Source: an uncultured Eubacteriales bacterium | GTDB lineage: Bacteria; Bacillota; Clostridia; Monoglobales; Monoglobaceae | Reading direction: 5' to 3' | NCBI GenBank assembly: GCA_905201285.1 | Contig: CAJKNM010000030.1 | Span: 1 to 16,496, forward strand | DNA: 16,496 bases | Part shown: positions 1 through 6,460 of the stretch, in pieces | How positions within the stretch are numbered: position 1 is the stretch's first letter | Layout: every line of letters begins with the position of its first letter | Notes under the pieces: model-generated | Databases searched by the model: none | What the model was told of the DNA's origin: nothing | The model's input: only the letters and a program-made list of their open reading frames with translations | Made by a program: the position numbers and the translations under genes

Positions 1-1
1 C

Positions 2-1966
2 ACCGCTTCGGACAAGCCGCGTGACGGCATTGACTTCTTTCCGCTCAGTATCGATTATGAAGAAAAAATGTATGCGGTAGGCAAGATTCCCGGCGGCTTT
101 ACACGCCGTGAGGGCAGACCGTCAGAACACGCTATTCTTACCTCGCGTGTTATCGACAGACCTATGCGTCCGCTCTTTCCTAAAGATTTAAGAAACGATG
201 TTTCTATCGTTTCTACCGTTTTATCGGTTGAACAGGACAATGCTCCTGAATTCTGTGCCATGATTGGTTCTTCGGCCGCTGTCAGTGTGTCGGATATTCC
301 TTTTAACGGGCCTATCGCCGCTGTTTATGTTGGCTTGATTGACGGTGAATTCATTATAAACCCGACAGAGGCTCAGAGAGAGATTAGCGAGATGAACCTC
401 ACCGTTGCCGGAAGCAAGAAAAAGGTCGTTATGATTGAAGCCGGTGCTAATGAGGTTTCTGAGGACGTTATGTTTAACGCGATTATGTTTGCTCATGAGG
501 AAATCAAAAAGCTCTGTGATTTTATTCAGAAGATTCAGGATGAAATCGGAAAACCTAAGTTCGAGTATGAGCATATGGTTGTTGACGAAGAATTGTTTGC
601 TGACATCAGGGACTATGCCGAAGAAATGGTTAAGCAGGCAATGGACACAAACGACAAGACAGTTCGCGATGCAAGACTTCTTGTTGTTTATGATGATGTG
701 TATAACCATTTTGAAGAAAAATATCCTAAGGACGAATTCCAGGCCCAGATAGATGAAGCTCTCTATAAACTTCAGAAAACTGTTGTAAGAAACTGGCTTA
801 TGTATGACAAAAAGCGTGTTGACGGCAGAGGTATCCTCGAAATCCGTCCGCTTTCAGCGGAGGTTGGACTTCTTCCCAGAACGCACGGAAGCGGCCTGTT
901 CAGCAGAGGTCAGACTCAGGTTCTCACCGTTGCTACACTCGGCTCACTCGATGATGCCAAGATTATAGACGGCCTTGACAACGAGGAATACAGAAGATAC
1001 CTTCACCACTATAACTTCCCATCATACAGTGTCGGCGAAACACGTCCGTCACGCGGACCCGGCCGCCGTGAAATCGGTCACGGCGCTTTGGCTGAGCGTG
1101 CTCTTGTTCCTGTTCTGCCGTCTGAGGATGAGTTCCCTTATGCTATCCGCCTTGTTTCAGAGGTTTTAAGCTCAAACGGCTCAACATCTCAGGGAAGTAT
1201 CTGCGGAAGCACTCTTGCGCTTATGGACGCAGGTGTTCCTATTAAGGCTCCTGTTGCCGGTATATCCGTTGGTCTTATCACCGACCCCGACAATGACGAT
1301 AACTTCCTTACAATGGTTGATATTCAGGGGGTTGAAGACTTCTTCGGCGATATGGACTTTAAGGTTGCCGGTACCAAAAAGGGTATTACCGCTATACAGA
1401 TGGATTTGAAGGTTGACGGGCTTACCCCCGAAATCATCAGAACCGCTCTCGAACAAACAAAGAATGCAAGATTCTATATCTTAGACGAGGTTATGTTAAA
1501 GGCTATCCCCGAACCCAGGAAGGAAATCTCGCCTTACGCTCCTAAGATTATCAATATGACTATCCCCGTTGATAAAATTCGCGAGGTCATCGGTTCGGGC
1601 GGCAAGGTTATCCAGGGCATACAGGCTGACACAGGTGCTAAAATCAGCATCGAAGATGACGGTCAGGTATTCATCGCCGCTATCGGCGCCGAATCCGGTG
1701 AAAAGGCTAAAAAGATGATTGAAGACATCATAAAAGAGCCCGAAGTCGGCGAGATTTATGAGGGCAAGGTTGTAAGCGTGCTTGACTTTGGTGCTTTCGT
1801 AAATATCCTCCCCGGCAAGGACGGTTTGATTCACATTTCAAAGCTTGCTAAGGGCAGAGTCGAGAAAGTTACCGATGTTGTAAACGTCGGTGATACCGTT
1901 AAGGTTGAGATTATTGAAATTGACGAAAAGAAGGGCAGAATCAACCTCAGAAGAATCGAAGATTAA
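2..1966 (+). CDS. pnp: Polyribonucleotide nucleotidyltransferase (PNPase), 5' partial
   Basis: PNPase phosphorolytically degrades RNA 3' to 5', using phosphate and releasing nucleoside diphosphates, as a cytoplasmic homotrimer. The frame is open from base 2, and the residues before the first ATG at 68 (ASDKPRDGIDFFPLSIDYEE) are typical PNPase, so that ATG is internal. 654 residues are visible; roughly 45-50 N-terminal residues are missing compared with the usual length of about 700. Two RNase PH-like domains are present. The second carries the GDMDFKVAGTKKG and IQMDLK segment that holds the metal-binding aspartates. A KH domain starts near visible residue 516 with GSGGK as its GxxG loop. An S1 domain follows at about 583-654 (GKVVSVLDFGAFVNILPGKDG) and ends the protein without an acidic tail. 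A hairpin follows the stop. Identification is firm. Confidence 0.97.
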   Translation, partial: TASDKPRDGIDFFPLSIDYEEKMYAVGKIPGGFTRREGRPSEHAILTSRVIDRPMRPLFPKDLRNDVSIVSTVLSVEQDNAPEFCAMIGSSAAVSVSDIPFNGPIAAVYVGLIDGEFIINPTEAQREISEMNLTVAGSKKKVVMIEAGANEVSEDVMFNAIMFAHEEIKKLCDFIQKIQDEIGKPKFEYEHMVVDEELFADIRDYAEEMVKQAMDTNDKTVRDARLLVVYDDVYNHFEEKYPKDEFQAQIDEALYKLQKTVVRNWLMYDKKRVDGRGILEIRPLSAEVGLLPRTHGSGLFSRGQTQVLTVATLGSLDDAKIIDGLDNEEYRRYLHHYNFPSYSVGETRPSRGPGRREIGHGALAERALVPVLPSEDEFPYAIRLVSEVLSSNGSTSQGSICGSTLALMDAGVPIKAPVAGISVGLITDPDNDDNFLTMVDIQGVEDFFGDMDFKVAGTKKGITAIQMDLKVDGLTPEIIRTALEQTKNARFYILDEVMLKAIPEPRKEISPYAPKIINMTIPVDKIREVIGSGGKVIQGIQADTGAKISIEDDGQVFIAAIGAESGEKAKKMIEDIIKEPEVGEIYEGKVVSVLDFGAFVNILPGKDGLIHISKLAKGRVEKVTDVVNVGDTVKVEIIEIDEKKGRINLRRIED

Positions 1967-1980
1967 AAATAGTTTTTATA

Positions 1981-2018
1981 AGCACCCTCAAGGCCGATTA
2001 TAGTCTTGGGGGTGCTTT
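1981..2018 (+). terminator. Hairpin terminator after pnp
   Basis: A 12-bp stem with one T/G wobble lies 14 nt after the pnp stop: AGCACCCTCAAG at 1981-1992 pairs with CTTGGGGGTGCT at 2005-2016 around a 12-nt loop. Only a short T run (2016-2018) follows, so the U-tract is weak; the strong GC stem still makes a transcription end or 3' protective hairpin likely. A second small hairpin (GGATT/AATCC, 2030-2043) follows and may assist. Confidence 0.6.
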
Positions 2019-2062
2019 AACAAAAACGCGGATTGTCCAATCCACCTTAAAATTCTCGATTT

Positions 2063-2093
2063 TTGTCGGCTTTTCTTTATAGCTGATTATAAT
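2063..2093 (+). promoter_or_regulatory. Candidate sigma-A promoter for the acetyltransferase
   Basis: A perfect -10 box TATAAT is at 2088-2093 with a weak -35 candidate TTGTCG at 2063-2068 (19-bp spacer, longer than ideal). Transcription would start near 2100. That places the upstream in-frame ATG at 2098 at or before the start of the mRNA and supports the ATG at 2137 as the real start codon. Confidence 0.45.
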
Positions 2094-2136
2094 TAATATG
2101 TTTACAGATAAATTTCAAAAAGAGGTAATGAATAAT

Positions 2137-2664
2137 ATGATTACCAGAGAAGCTGTACCGAACGATGCGGAGGCACTCCTTGAAATATATGCTCCTTATG
2201 TGAAAGACACTGCTATCACATTTGAATATGACGTTCCTACTGTCGAAGAATTCAAAAACAGAATTGCTAATACTACAAAAAAATATCCGTATCTTGTTGC
2301 TATACGTGATAATAAAATCGTGGGTTATGCATACGCAAACACTTTTAAAGACAGAGCCGCATATGACTATGCTGTTGAAACAACTGTGTATGTTGATAAA
2401 AGCTGTAAAAAAAGCGGAATAGGCAAGGCTCTGTACCTTGAATTAGAAAAAGCCTTAGCCGCCAAAAATATAATTAACCTTTATGCCTGTATCGCCTACC
2501 CTGAAAACGATGATGAATATCTGACAAAAAACAGTGTACAGTTTCACGAACACTTAGGTTATAAACTCGTAGGAAGATTCCATAAATGCGGTTATAAATT
2601 CGGACGTTGGTATGATATGGTCTGGATGGAAAAGTTTTTGTCTGCGCACCCTCACAACCGGTAA
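2137..2664 (+). CDS. GNAT-family N-acetyltransferase, phosphinothricin acetyltransferase-like
   Basis: Acetyl-CoA-dependent N-acetyltransferase of 175 residues, probably cytoplasmic. The N-terminus (MITREAVPNDAEALLEIYAPYV) and the overall pattern match the PAT/Bar-like branch of GNAT enzymes. The acetyl-CoA pyrophosphate loop is KKSGIGKAL at residues 91-99 after the beta strand TTVYVD. The C-terminal part has the usual NSVQFHEHLGYKLVGRF helix-strand unit, then WYDMVWMEK. I chose the ATG at 2137 because AGAGG at 2121-2125 is 11 nt upstream and the family normally starts at this Met; the in-frame ATGs at 2098 and 2128 have no site or one only 2 nt away. It stands alone between pnp and a convergent antiporter gene. 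Members acetylate amino acids, amines or phosphinothricin-like compounds; the actual substrate cannot be read from sequence. Confidence 0.88.
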   Translation: MITREAVPNDAEALLEIYAPYVKDTAITFEYDVPTVEEFKNRIANTTKKYPYLVAIRDNKIVGYAYANTFKDRAAYDYAVETTVYVDKSCKKSGIGKALYLELEKALAAKNIINLYACIAYPENDDEYLTKNSVQFHEHLGYKLVGRFHKCGYKFGRWYDMVWMEKFLSAHPHNR

Positions 2665-2679
2665 GCTATGAGGGCGCGT
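2644..2679 (+). terminator. Hairpin overlapping the acetyltransferase stop codon
   Basis: The stem CCCTCA (2649-2654) pairs with TGAGGG (2669-2674) and, after one A/C mismatch, continues with GCGC/GCGT (2644-2647 with 2676-2679). The loop contains the TAA stop. No clean U-run follows. The gene tail is convergent with the antiporter gene ending at 2717, so this could end transcription in either direction, but it is a modest candidate. Confidence 0.35.
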
Positions 2680-2716
2680 ATATAATCTTTGATTTCAAAG
2701 AAATTTAAATATTATC

Positions 2717-3883
2717 TTAAGACTTTGAATATAAGTACTTTAACAAAATAGGGCTTAAAATAGACGACACAATTATCAGAAGAATGACCGATGTAAAGTA
2801 TACCGGCGTCAGCATTCCGACAGCAAGCCCTTTTTGTGCCACTATCAGCGCAACCTCTCCGCGCGCCATCATTCCGACACCAATCTTTGCAGAATCAAGC
2901 CACGAGTTTCTGCAAAGCTTTGCCGCCAATCCACAGCCGATAATCTTTGTTATCATTCCTACAGCAACAAACACAATCGAAAAAACAAGTATCGTCATAT
3001 TAAAGCTTTCTATATTTGTTTTAAGACCTATGCTTGCAAAGAAAAGCGGCCCGAATATCATATATGAATTTATATCCATCTTTTCGGCAATGTATTCCGA
3101 ATCACGAATACTGCACAAGATTATTCCGGCAACATAAGCTCCCGTAATATCGGCAATCCCGAAAAACGTTTCTGCTGCATAGGCCATAAACAAGCAAAGA
3201 GCCAATCCGATAATCGGTATTCTTCTTGTATGAGGATATTTTGAATCAAATAATCTGAACAGCTTATAAGCTATAAATCCTCCTATACCTGATACAGCAA
3301 AGAACAACACGGTATTTATAACCACTTTTCCCACGCTTGAATCAGGTGTTTTAAGTCCAATAACAAAGGTTAAAACAATTATTCCTATAACATCATCGAT
3401 AACGGCCGCACTCACTATTGTTGTTCCTATTTTGCCTTTTAGATGACCCATCTCGCGAAGCGCCTGTACCGTTATACTTACCGAAGTCGCTGTCAGTATT
3501 GTTCCGGTAAACAAGGCCTTATAGAACTCATCACTTCCGATTGGTGAAAAGCCGTAAAACACCATATATAAAAGCGTTCCGCCAATCAGCGGCACAAGAA
3601 CACCCGTACACGCAATCGCAAATGCAACCGGCCCCGTCTTTAAAAGATCCTTGATGTCTGTTTCAAGACCTGCGGAAAACATAAGTATAATTACGCCTAT
3701 TTCAGCCATTTGTGAAATAAAATCACTTTGCGCAACCCATCCGAGTATACATGGACCTATCAAAAGCCCGGCAATGATTTCTCCGACAACCTGAGGTGCC
3801 TTCACCTTTCGCGCAAGTATACTGCACAATTTGGCAGCCACTAAAATTACTGCAATGTCCCTGAAAATAGTATAGCTTTGCAT
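2717..3883 (-). CDS. CPA2-family cation:proton antiporter (Na+/H+ or K+/H+ exchanger)
   Basis: Integral membrane exchanger of the Na_H_Exchanger fold, 388 residues and almost entirely hydrophobic, with about 11-13 membrane segments. Family marks: the KAPQVVGEIIAGLLIGP entry helix (residues 28-44), the AGLETD loop (71-76), the unwound-helix segment with adjacent aspartates at 163-164 (VIDDVIGI), and near the C-terminus FFASIGLKT and MARGEVALIVAQKG. The double Asp is typical of electrogenic CPA2 members. There is no C-terminal RCK/TrkA-N domain, so it resembles NapA/GerN-type exchangers more than KefB/KefC. The start is ATG 3883 because GGAG sits 6 nt upstream; an in-frame ATG at 3916 lacks a ribosome site and would put 11 odd residues (PAQGGG...) before the first helix. 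A strong promoter and structured leader precede it. The transported ion cannot be assigned. Confidence 0.9.
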   Translation of the reverse strand: MQSYTIFRDIAVILVAAKLCSILARKVKAPQVVGEIIAGLLIGPCILGWVAQSDFISQMAEIGVIILMFSAGLETDIKDLLKTGPVAFAIACTGVLVPLIGGTLLYMVFYGFSPIGSDEFYKALFTGTILTATSVSITVQALREMGHLKGKIGTTIVSAAVIDDVIGIIVLTFVIGLKTPDSSVGKVVINTVLFFAVSGIGGFIAYKLFRLFDSKYPHTRRIPIIGLALCLFMAYAAETFFGIADITGAYVAGIILCSIRDSEYIAEKMDINSYMIFGPLFFASIGLKTNIESFNMTILVFSIVFVAVGMITKIIGCGLAAKLCRNSWLDSAKIGVGMMARGEVALIVAQKGLAVGMLTPVYFTSVILLIIVSSILSPILLKYLYSKS

Positions 3884-3975
3884 TTCAATCTCCATTCCGC
3901 CGCCCTGTGCCGGCATAAATTGTAATGAAATTTCTCTTATCCTCAGAGCAAGGAATGATAAGAGATTATCACCGA
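3884..3975 (-). promoter_or_regulatory. Structured 5' leader of the antiporter gene (riboswitch-like candidate)
   Basis: From the predicted transcription start near 3975 to the ATG there are about 92 nt. A perfect 9-bp stem forms between TCTCTTATC and GATAAGAGA (3965-3957 with 3941-3933, mRNA sense) with a 15-nt loop. The loop begins ATTCC (3956-3952), complementary to GGAAT at 3898-3894, directly next to the Shine-Dalgarno GGAG at 3893-3890. A short GCCG/CGGC stem (3914-3911 with 3902-3899) lies between. Loop pairing would make a pseudoknot that could hide the ribosome site. Antiporter genes of this type are known targets of ion and c-di-AMP riboswitches; I could not match this leader to a known consensus from memory. 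Confidence 0.4.
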
Positions 3976-3981
3976 CTTTTT

Positions 3982-4010
3982 ATTTTATCACTTTTAAGTA
4001 AAAAAAGCAA
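3982..4010 (-). promoter_or_regulatory. Sigma-A promoter with extended -10 for the antiporter
   Basis: On the minus strand TTGCTT (4010-4005) is followed by a 17-bp spacer and TAAAAT (3987-3982). TGA directly precedes the -10 box, giving an extended -10 (TGnTAAAAT). Spacing and sequence are close to consensus; transcription should start near 3975. Confidence 0.7.
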
Positions 4011-4219
4011 TAGCTTTCATCTATTTTTTCAGGAAATCTTTCTGTAGTTTTAAAACATATGTTACATCAACGTCAAAAAATAAAATATAGTTTTCCTTAG
4101 CTCCCCATAACTAACCTGCAAAGCGAATTGGTTGAAAACTATTCTATCACATTTTTTGGTTGTTGTCTTTTTTTGCAACATATCTACTTTAGCATAACAA
4201 CGGATATATTTTCATCTAT

Positions 4220-5542
4220 TTATATAAAGAGTTTTTTAAACTGTGCTGCGCCTTTTTTAAGTTTAACGGTTTTCTTAACTGTCTTATTTCCGAAATGAAC
4301 CGTGATGTCATACTCGCCGAAGAAGCCCCTGAACGCAGCAATTCCGTCAACCGCGGGAACGGTAAGCTCCGTTGTCCACTCTGTGTTGATAAGCTTATTC
4401 AACGCTTTATATGCCGCCTTTTCGTTATAATCGCCGTCAATCAGACCTGTTGAAGGAAGATTCTCGTCAAACGCAACCCTCTTAGTTGTCAGAACGCCGT
4501 CATCGGGCATATTCCACCATGTGATTCCCGTAACGGACGGATGTGAAAAGCACACCTTATAAAGCCGTTCAGCCGCAAGAGCCTGAAGCTCCTCATCATT
4601 CTCGCCTCCGAATTTTGACGGAATACTTACCTCGGAAATATTTATCGGTTTTCCAAGCGTCGCATATGTATCGAGGACGTCATAGAGCATTTCCGAGTTA
4701 TAGACCTTTTGAGGGCCGTTATCGCCTAAGTGACACTGCATACCGATTTCATCGATTCTTACGCCGCGGTTTAACAAATCCTTTATATTCAGATAATATC
4801 CGCTGTACTTACCGCAGAATTCAGTAAATGATGCCCAAACTGTGTCATTCAGAATAAGCGTATTGTTCGGGAAGTATCTGTTTGCCAAATCAAAAATCCA
4901 AAGGCAATAGTCATCTTCGGGAACAATATACTTTGCGCTGGGATTTCTTCTGTCTCTCATATACACATCATAAATACGCGACGGCTCGTTCACAACGTCA
5001 AAGCGTTCAAAAACGTCCTTGTATCTCTCCGAAATTTCTTTAAACCGCTTCTCTATATACGGCTTTAATTCAGAGAAGTCATCAGGAAGCCACCTCGGAA
5101 TAAACTCATGCCAGAAAAGCGGATGTCCCTTCATTCTTATGTTATGCTTTAAGCAAAATTCCATTACTTTATCAGCGGGCGGCCGTCTGTAGACCTCTGT
5201 TTTTGTGTCGGCATCATATCTGAGAAGTCCTTTCTCCGGCTCTGTTCCCTCCCAATAAAGCGGTACAGCCGCACTGTTAAAAAGTTTGCAGAATTTTTCC
5301 TCAAAAAGTCTGTTCCTCTCTTCGTCATCATATTGACCGAGCATAAAAATATTTGCCCCAAAGTTAAAGTCAATATTCTTTAGCTTAACCTCAACATCGG
5401 CATTCTCTATTTTGTTTCCATCTTTATCAAACAAAAGCAGCTGAAAGTTACCTTTTCGATTTCTTTCTATGTCTTTGTCGGCACGCTGATTAAAAACACT
5501 CTCACCGTCTTTTATTGCCTTATACACTGTGTTTTCCTGCAC
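4220..5542 (-). CDS. Cytoplasmic glycoside hydrolase family 10 protein (endo-1,4-beta-xylanase-like)
   Basis: Retaining beta-glycosidase of the GH10 (beta/alpha)8 fold, expected to cut beta-1,4 xylan or xylo-oligosaccharides. From a GTG start it has 440 residues. An N-terminal beta-rich region (about 30-60) precedes the barrel. GH10 marks are KGHPLFWHEFIPRWL (138-152), DVVNEP with the acid/base Glu186, the nucleophile Glu304 in ISEVSIPS, and ITWWNMPD (340-347). About 55 C-terminal residues form a further beta-type tail. GTG 5542 is chosen because AAGGGGG lies 8 nt upstream; a TTG at 5560 would be only about 7 nt from the predicted transcription start. No signal peptide or membrane segment is seen, so it should act inside the cell on imported oligosaccharides. 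It is divergent from a typical xylanase, so the substrate is uncertain. The AraC gene upstream is its probable regulator. Confidence 0.85.
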   Translation of the reverse strand: MQENTVYKAIKDGESVFNQRADKDIERNRKGNFQLLLFDKDGNKIENADVEVKLKNIDFNFGANIFMLGQYDDEERNRLFEEKFCKLFNSAAVPLYWEGTEPEKGLLRYDADTKTEVYRRPPADKVMEFCLKHNIRMKGHPLFWHEFIPRWLPDDFSELKPYIEKRFKEISERYKDVFERFDVVNEPSRIYDVYMRDRRNPSAKYIVPEDDYCLWIFDLANRYFPNNTLILNDTVWASFTEFCGKYSGYYLNIKDLLNRGVRIDEIGMQCHLGDNGPQKVYNSEMLYDVLDTYATLGKPINISEVSIPSKFGGENDEELQALAAERLYKVCFSHPSVTGITWWNMPDDGVLTTKRVAFDENLPSTGLIDGDYNEKAAYKALNKLINTEWTTELTVPAVDGIAAFRGFFGEYDITVHFGNKTVKKTVKLKKGAAQFKKLFI

Positions 5543-5573
5543 TATAAATACCCCCTTCAAGGTTTTTTATTTA

Positions 5574-5602
5574 ATTTTATCAGTCTGTTTTTAATAAATC
5601 AA
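5574..5602 (-). promoter_or_regulatory. Sigma-A promoter of the GH10 gene
   Basis: On the minus strand TTGATT (5602-5597), a 17-bp spacer, then TAAAAT (5579-5574), preceded by TGA as an extended -10. The -10 motif is identical to that of the antiporter promoter. The transcript would start near 5567, about 25 nt before the GTG start. Confidence 0.68.
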
Positions 5603-5626
5603 CCTACAATTCGTTCAAAATAGGTT
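5601..5626. promoter_or_regulatory. Candidate operator: inverted repeat between divergent -35 boxes
   Basis: AACCTA at 5601-5606 and TAGGTT at 5621-5626 form a perfect 6-bp inverted repeat with a 14-bp spacer. The left arm overlaps the -35 box of the GH10 promoter (5597-5602) and the right arm overlaps the -35 box of the AraC-gene promoter (5625-5630). A regulator bound here would touch both promoters. AraC proteins often bind direct repeats, so the symmetry could also be coincidental. Confidence 0.4.
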
Positions 5627-5653
5627 TACTTTTCGTAAGTTATATGCTATTAT
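5625..5653 (+). promoter_or_regulatory. Sigma-A promoter of the AraC-family gene
   Basis: TTTACT (5625-5630), a 17-bp spacer, then TATTAT (5648-5653) preceded by TGC, an extended -10. The predicted start near 5660 leaves a leader of about 24 nt containing the GGGGG ribosome site at 5671-5675. Confidence 0.62.
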
Positions 5654-5683
5654 ATATTTATCAAAGAATCGGGGGATTAAAAA

Positions 5684-6439
5684 ATGTTTTTTACCTGTGA
5701 AAATCTATCTGTTGAAATAGTCGACGTTCTTGAATTCTATCACGAGAACACCCATAACGTCGGAAACCGCCGCTTTAACTCGCTCTCCCTTCGTCTGTCC
5801 GCCGACAAAGAGATAATCAGCGGCGGTACAAGTCGGCATATATCGGAAAACACAATCGGGTTCTTTCCGTCACACCGTTCATACAAAAGAGTATCGAAAA
5901 ACGAACATTTAATATCAATAAATTTTATATTGTATAATCAAAGCTTTGACGAGCTTGAATTCCTCAAGCCGAAAAATGCCGGCGAACTAAGCCGCCTGTT
6001 TATCGGCATCCTTGAAATTTCAAGGCAGAAATCGTGCGGCTATAGGTATGAACAATTAAAGATTTTTTATGAAATAATGCGCCTTCTTTATATTGAAACC
6101 GTAAGTGACACGATAAATCCTCAGGACGAGGATATGAATGACATAAAAAAATATATAGACTCGAATTTTTGCGAGCCGAGCCTGAGCGTTGCTGACCTTG
6201 CGAGGTCGGTGTATATGAGCGAGGTCACCTTCAGAAAAAAATTTCACGCCGCCTTCGGAAAGGCTCCGAAACAGTATATCATCGATAAACGAATCGAATA
6301 TGCCATCTCTCTGTTATACTCACAAAATCTAAAAATTTCCGAAATAGCGAAGCTGACCGGCTTCACAAACGAAAAATATTTCAGCACCCTCTTCCGACGA
6401 AGATATTCTATGCCGCCGTCGCAATATGCGAAAAAGTAA
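5684..6439 (+). CDS. AraC-family transcriptional regulator
   Basis: DNA-binding regulator of 251 residues. Residues 1-145 form a sensor region without a motif I can name; family members usually carry a sugar-binding cupin-like domain there. The AraC-type double helix-turn-helix fills the C-terminus: first unit about 166-190 (SVADLARSVYMSEVTFRKKF), second about 216-240 (KISEIAKLTGFTNEKYFSTLF), ending in the classical RRYSMPPSQYAKK. A GGGGGA site 8-9 nt upstream fixes the ATG. It is divergent from the GH10 gene and convergent with the Etf fusion that ends the catabolic operon. The simplest reading is an oligosaccharide-responsive activator of the GH10 gene that also controls itself; control of the neighbouring operon is possible but not shown. 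Confidence 0.93.
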   Translation: MFFTCENLSVEIVDVLEFYHENTHNVGNRRFNSLSLRLSADKEIISGGTSRHISENTIGFFPSHRSYKRVSKNEHLISINFILYNQSFDELEFLKPKNAGELSRLFIGILEISRQKSCGYRYEQLKIFYEIMRLLYIETVSDTINPQDEDMNDIKKYIDSNFCEPSLSVADLARSVYMSEVTFRKKFHAAFGKAPKQYIIDKRIEYAISLLYSQNLKISEIAKLTGFTNEKYFSTLFRRRYSMPPSQYAKK

Positions 6440-6460
6440 TCTACCATATTTTGTTTGATT

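Larger units (their letters stand above)
3884..4219. other. AT-rich intergenic region between glycosidase and antiporter
   Basis: This 336-bp stretch has no credible coding frame. Its antiporter-proximal third holds the promoter and structured leader listed separately. At 4087-4095 and 4134-4142 there is a perfect 9-bp inverted repeat (ATAGTTTTC/GAAAACTAT) enclosing 38 nt that can form two smaller stems (TTAG/CTAA and AACC/GGTT, mutually overlapping). Near 4156-4181 a short TGTTG/CAACA pair flanks a T-rich stretch. I see no clear U-run terminator for the glycosidase gene. Confidence 0.6.

Noticed and set aside
2098..2136. ATG at 2098 as the acetyltransferase start
   Set aside because: It has no ribosome site, lies within about 5 nt of the -10 box, and the family N-terminus begins at the Met encoded at 2137.
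2717..3883. KefB/KefC glutathione-gated K+ efflux system
   Set aside because: The protein ends after the membrane domain and lacks the RCK/TrkA-N regulatory domain of Kef proteins.
5543..5560. TTG at 5560 as the start of the GH10 gene
   Set aside because: AAGGGGG lies between it and the GTG at 5542 with ideal spacing for the GTG, and the predicted transcription start is only about 7 nt before the TTG.
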